Part shown: positions 62,709 through 64,000 of the stretch, one piece after another
Layout: each line of letters starts with the position of its first letter
How positions within the stretch are numbered: the stretch's first letter is position 1
Notes under the pieces: generated by a model
What the model was told of the DNA's origin: nothing
Databases searched by the model: none
What the model saw: only the letters and a program-made list of their open reading frames with translations
Made by a program: the position numbers and the translations under genes
Origin: Agrobacterium tumefaciens
GTDB lineage: Bacteria; Pseudomonadota; Alphaproteobacteria; Rhizobiales; Rhizobiaceae
Length of the DNA stretch: 64,000 nucleotides
NCBI RefSeq assembly: GCF_005221385.1
Contig: NZ_CP039904.1
Span: forward strand, 1,833,501-1,897,500
Direction: 5' to 3'

Positions 62709-64000
62709 ATGCCGCGTCCCAATATTCTGATCCTGATGGCCGACCAGTTTAACGGGACGTTTTTTCCCGATGGCCCGGCCGATTTTCTCCATGCACCACA
62801 TCTGAAAGCCTTGGCGGAGCGGTCTGTCCGCTTCGCCAACACTTATACCGCAAGCCCGCTCTGCGCACCGGCCCGCGCCTCCTTCATGTCCGGGCAATTG
62901 CCCAGTCGCACGCGGGTTTACGACAATGCCGCCGAATTTGCTTCCGATATTCCGACCTATGCCCATCATCTGCGGGCGGCGGGTTATTACACCGGCCTTT
63001 CGGGCAAGATGCATTTTGTCGGGCCCGACCAGCTGCATGGCTTCGAGGAACGCCTGACGACGGATATCTATCCGGCGGATTTCGGCTGGACACCCGACTA
63101 TACCAAGCCCGGTGAGCGGATCGACTGGTGGTATCACAATCTCGGTTCGGTGACTGGCGCAGGTGTCGCGGAAATCACCAACCAGATGGAATATGACGAC
63201 GAGGTGGCCTATCACGCCACCCGCAAGCTCTACGACCTGTCGCGCCGGCTCGATGATCGCCCGTGGTGCCTGACGGTCAGCTTCACCCACCCGCACGACC
63301 CCTATGTGGCGCGGCGCAAATTCTGGGACCTCTACGAGGATTGCCCGGCGCTCGACCCGCAGACGCCGGCGATTGCCTTCGAGGAGCAGGACCCGCATTC
63401 GAAGCGGTTGCTGGAGGCCTGCGATCACGAAGCTTTCGATATTTCGGCAGAGCAGATGCGCCGGGCACGGCGCGGTTATTTCGCCAATATCTCCTATATC
63501 GACGAGAAGATCGGCGAAATCCTCGACGTCCTGAAGGCGACGCGGATGGAGGAGGACACGATCATCCTCTTCCTGTCGGACCATGGCGATATGCTGGGCG
63601 AGCGCGGCCTGTGGTTCAAGATGTGTTTCTTCGAGGGTTCCGCCCGCGTGCCCTTGATGATCGCCGCACCCGGCTGGCAGCCGGCTTTGATCGATGCACC
63701 GGTCTCGACGCTGGATGTCACGCCGACGCTGTGCGGATTGGCGGGGCTCGATATCACTTCACTCAAACGCTGGACGGATGGCGAAGATCTGGCGGCGCTG
63801 GCTGCTGGAGCTGGCGAGCGCGGCCCGGTGCCGATGGAATATGCCGCCGAAGGCTCCATCGCGCCGCTCGTCGCCATCAGGGACGGCCGCTACAAGCTGT
63901 CGGTCTGCGAGGCCGATCCGCCACTGCTCTACGATCTCGAAGCTGACCCGGAAGAGCGCATCAATCTTGCCGGCGATCCCGCTTTCAGCGATGTGCTCTC
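62709..64000 (+). CDS. betC: Choline-sulfatase (partial, runs off right edge)
   Basis: The ATG at 62709 starts MPRPNILILMADQFNGTFF, the choline-sulfatase N-terminus. About 430 codons are in the window of the roughly 510 expected. The active-site Cys52 in CAPAR (CxPxR) is turned into formylglycine. LSDHGDMLGERGLWFKMCFF gives the remaining metal and catalytic residues. It releases choline from choline sulfate, feeding the glycine-betaine pathway. It is cotranscribed with choX. Confidence 0.94.
   Translation, partial: MPRPNILILMADQFNGTFFPDGPADFLHAPHLKALAERSVRFANTYTASPLCAPARASFMSGQLPSRTRVYDNAAEFASDIPTYAHHLRAAGYYTGLSGKMHFVGPDQLHGFEERLTTDIYPADFGWTPDYTKPGERIDWWYHNLGSVTGAGVAEITNQMEYDDEVAYHATRKLYDLSRRLDDRPWCLTVSFTHPHDPYVARRKFWDLYEDCPALDPQTPAIAFEEQDPHSKRLLEACDHEAFDISAEQMRRARRGYFANISYIDEKIGEILDVLKATRMEEDTIILFLSDHGDMLGERGLWFKMCFFEGSARVPLMIAAPGWQPALIDAPVSTLDVTPTLCGLAGLDITSLKRWTDGEDLAALAAGAGERGPVPMEYAAEGSIAPLVAIRDGRYKLSVCEADPPLLYDLEADPEERINLAGDPAFSDVL

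Noticed and set aside
61707..63584. Long minus-strand frame opposite choX and betC
   Set aside because: Covers two clear genes in antisense and shows no family motif.

Overview
The window looks like an accessory-rich part of an Agrobacterium/Rhizobium-type alphaproteobacterial genome. The evidence is high GC with strong codon bias, a RIME-like Rhizobiaceae repeat, a divergent oxyR-katG pair, a DUF47-pit phosphate operon with a Pho box, an IRO-box-like palindrome near iron genes, split choline-sulfate genes (choX-betC), and NHEJ genes with two ku copies. From memory, rfb/rml genes and katA lie on the linear chromosome of Agrobacterium. That placement is inference only. No rRNA, tRNA, CRISPR array or complete IS element was seen.

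Layout. (1) 1-5824, minus strand: rmlCBDA (dTDP-L-rhamnose) followed by a large FkbM-methyltransferase/glycosyltransferase cut by the left edge; this is a surface-polysaccharide locus. (2) 6113-9299: a UvrD-like helicase and a secreted alpha/beta hydrolase. (3) 9388-16509: a sugar-acid-like uptake and catabolic module with a Dpp/Opp-type ABC transporter (minus), a divergent FadR/GntR regulator, a mannonate-dehydratase-like TIM barrel and the cognate binding protein. A shared 14-base element sits in front of both gntR and the dehydratase. (4) 16753-20376: a DUF3592 membrane protein and an MHYT-PAS-GGDEF-EAL protein. (5) 20463-25036: the tail of a broken SDR gene, then a small protein, Ku and LigD in one unit, with a second ku convergent. 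(6) 25132-27436: pit, DUF47 and a Nudix protein around a Pho box. (7) 27722-35213: an RND efflux pump divergent from a two-component system, then a DUF3313 lipoprotein. Related candidate operator motifs lie in front of the pump, the regulator and the lipoprotein.

(8) 35216-40988, minus: a LacI regulator, a di-iron hydroxylase, a MocE-type Rieske ferredoxin, a rhizopine/ribose-type binding protein, a ferredoxin reductase and a TIM-barrel isomerase. Together these resemble a three-component oxygenase for an inositol-like or rhizopine-like ligand. The binding protein has no permease or ATPase beside it. (9) 41039-44327: oxyR and the catalase-peroxidase katG. (10) 44779-52234: a siderophore locus with an AraC regulator behind a TGA-N9-TCA palindrome, a TonB-dependent receptor, a binding protein, two FecCD permeases and an ATPase. 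(11) 52276-53646: a LysR regulator divergent from a small quinol/antibiotic monooxygenase. (12) 53741-60718: an AraC regulator divergent from a LivKHMGF-type transporter and an aromatic-type aldehyde dehydrogenase. (13) 60749-64000: a choline-sulfate LysR regulator divergent from choX and betC, with betC cut by the right edge.

Most operons are tightly packed, with 1-14 base overlaps. Start codons were chosen from ribosome-binding sites and family N-termini, and several are GTG or TTG.
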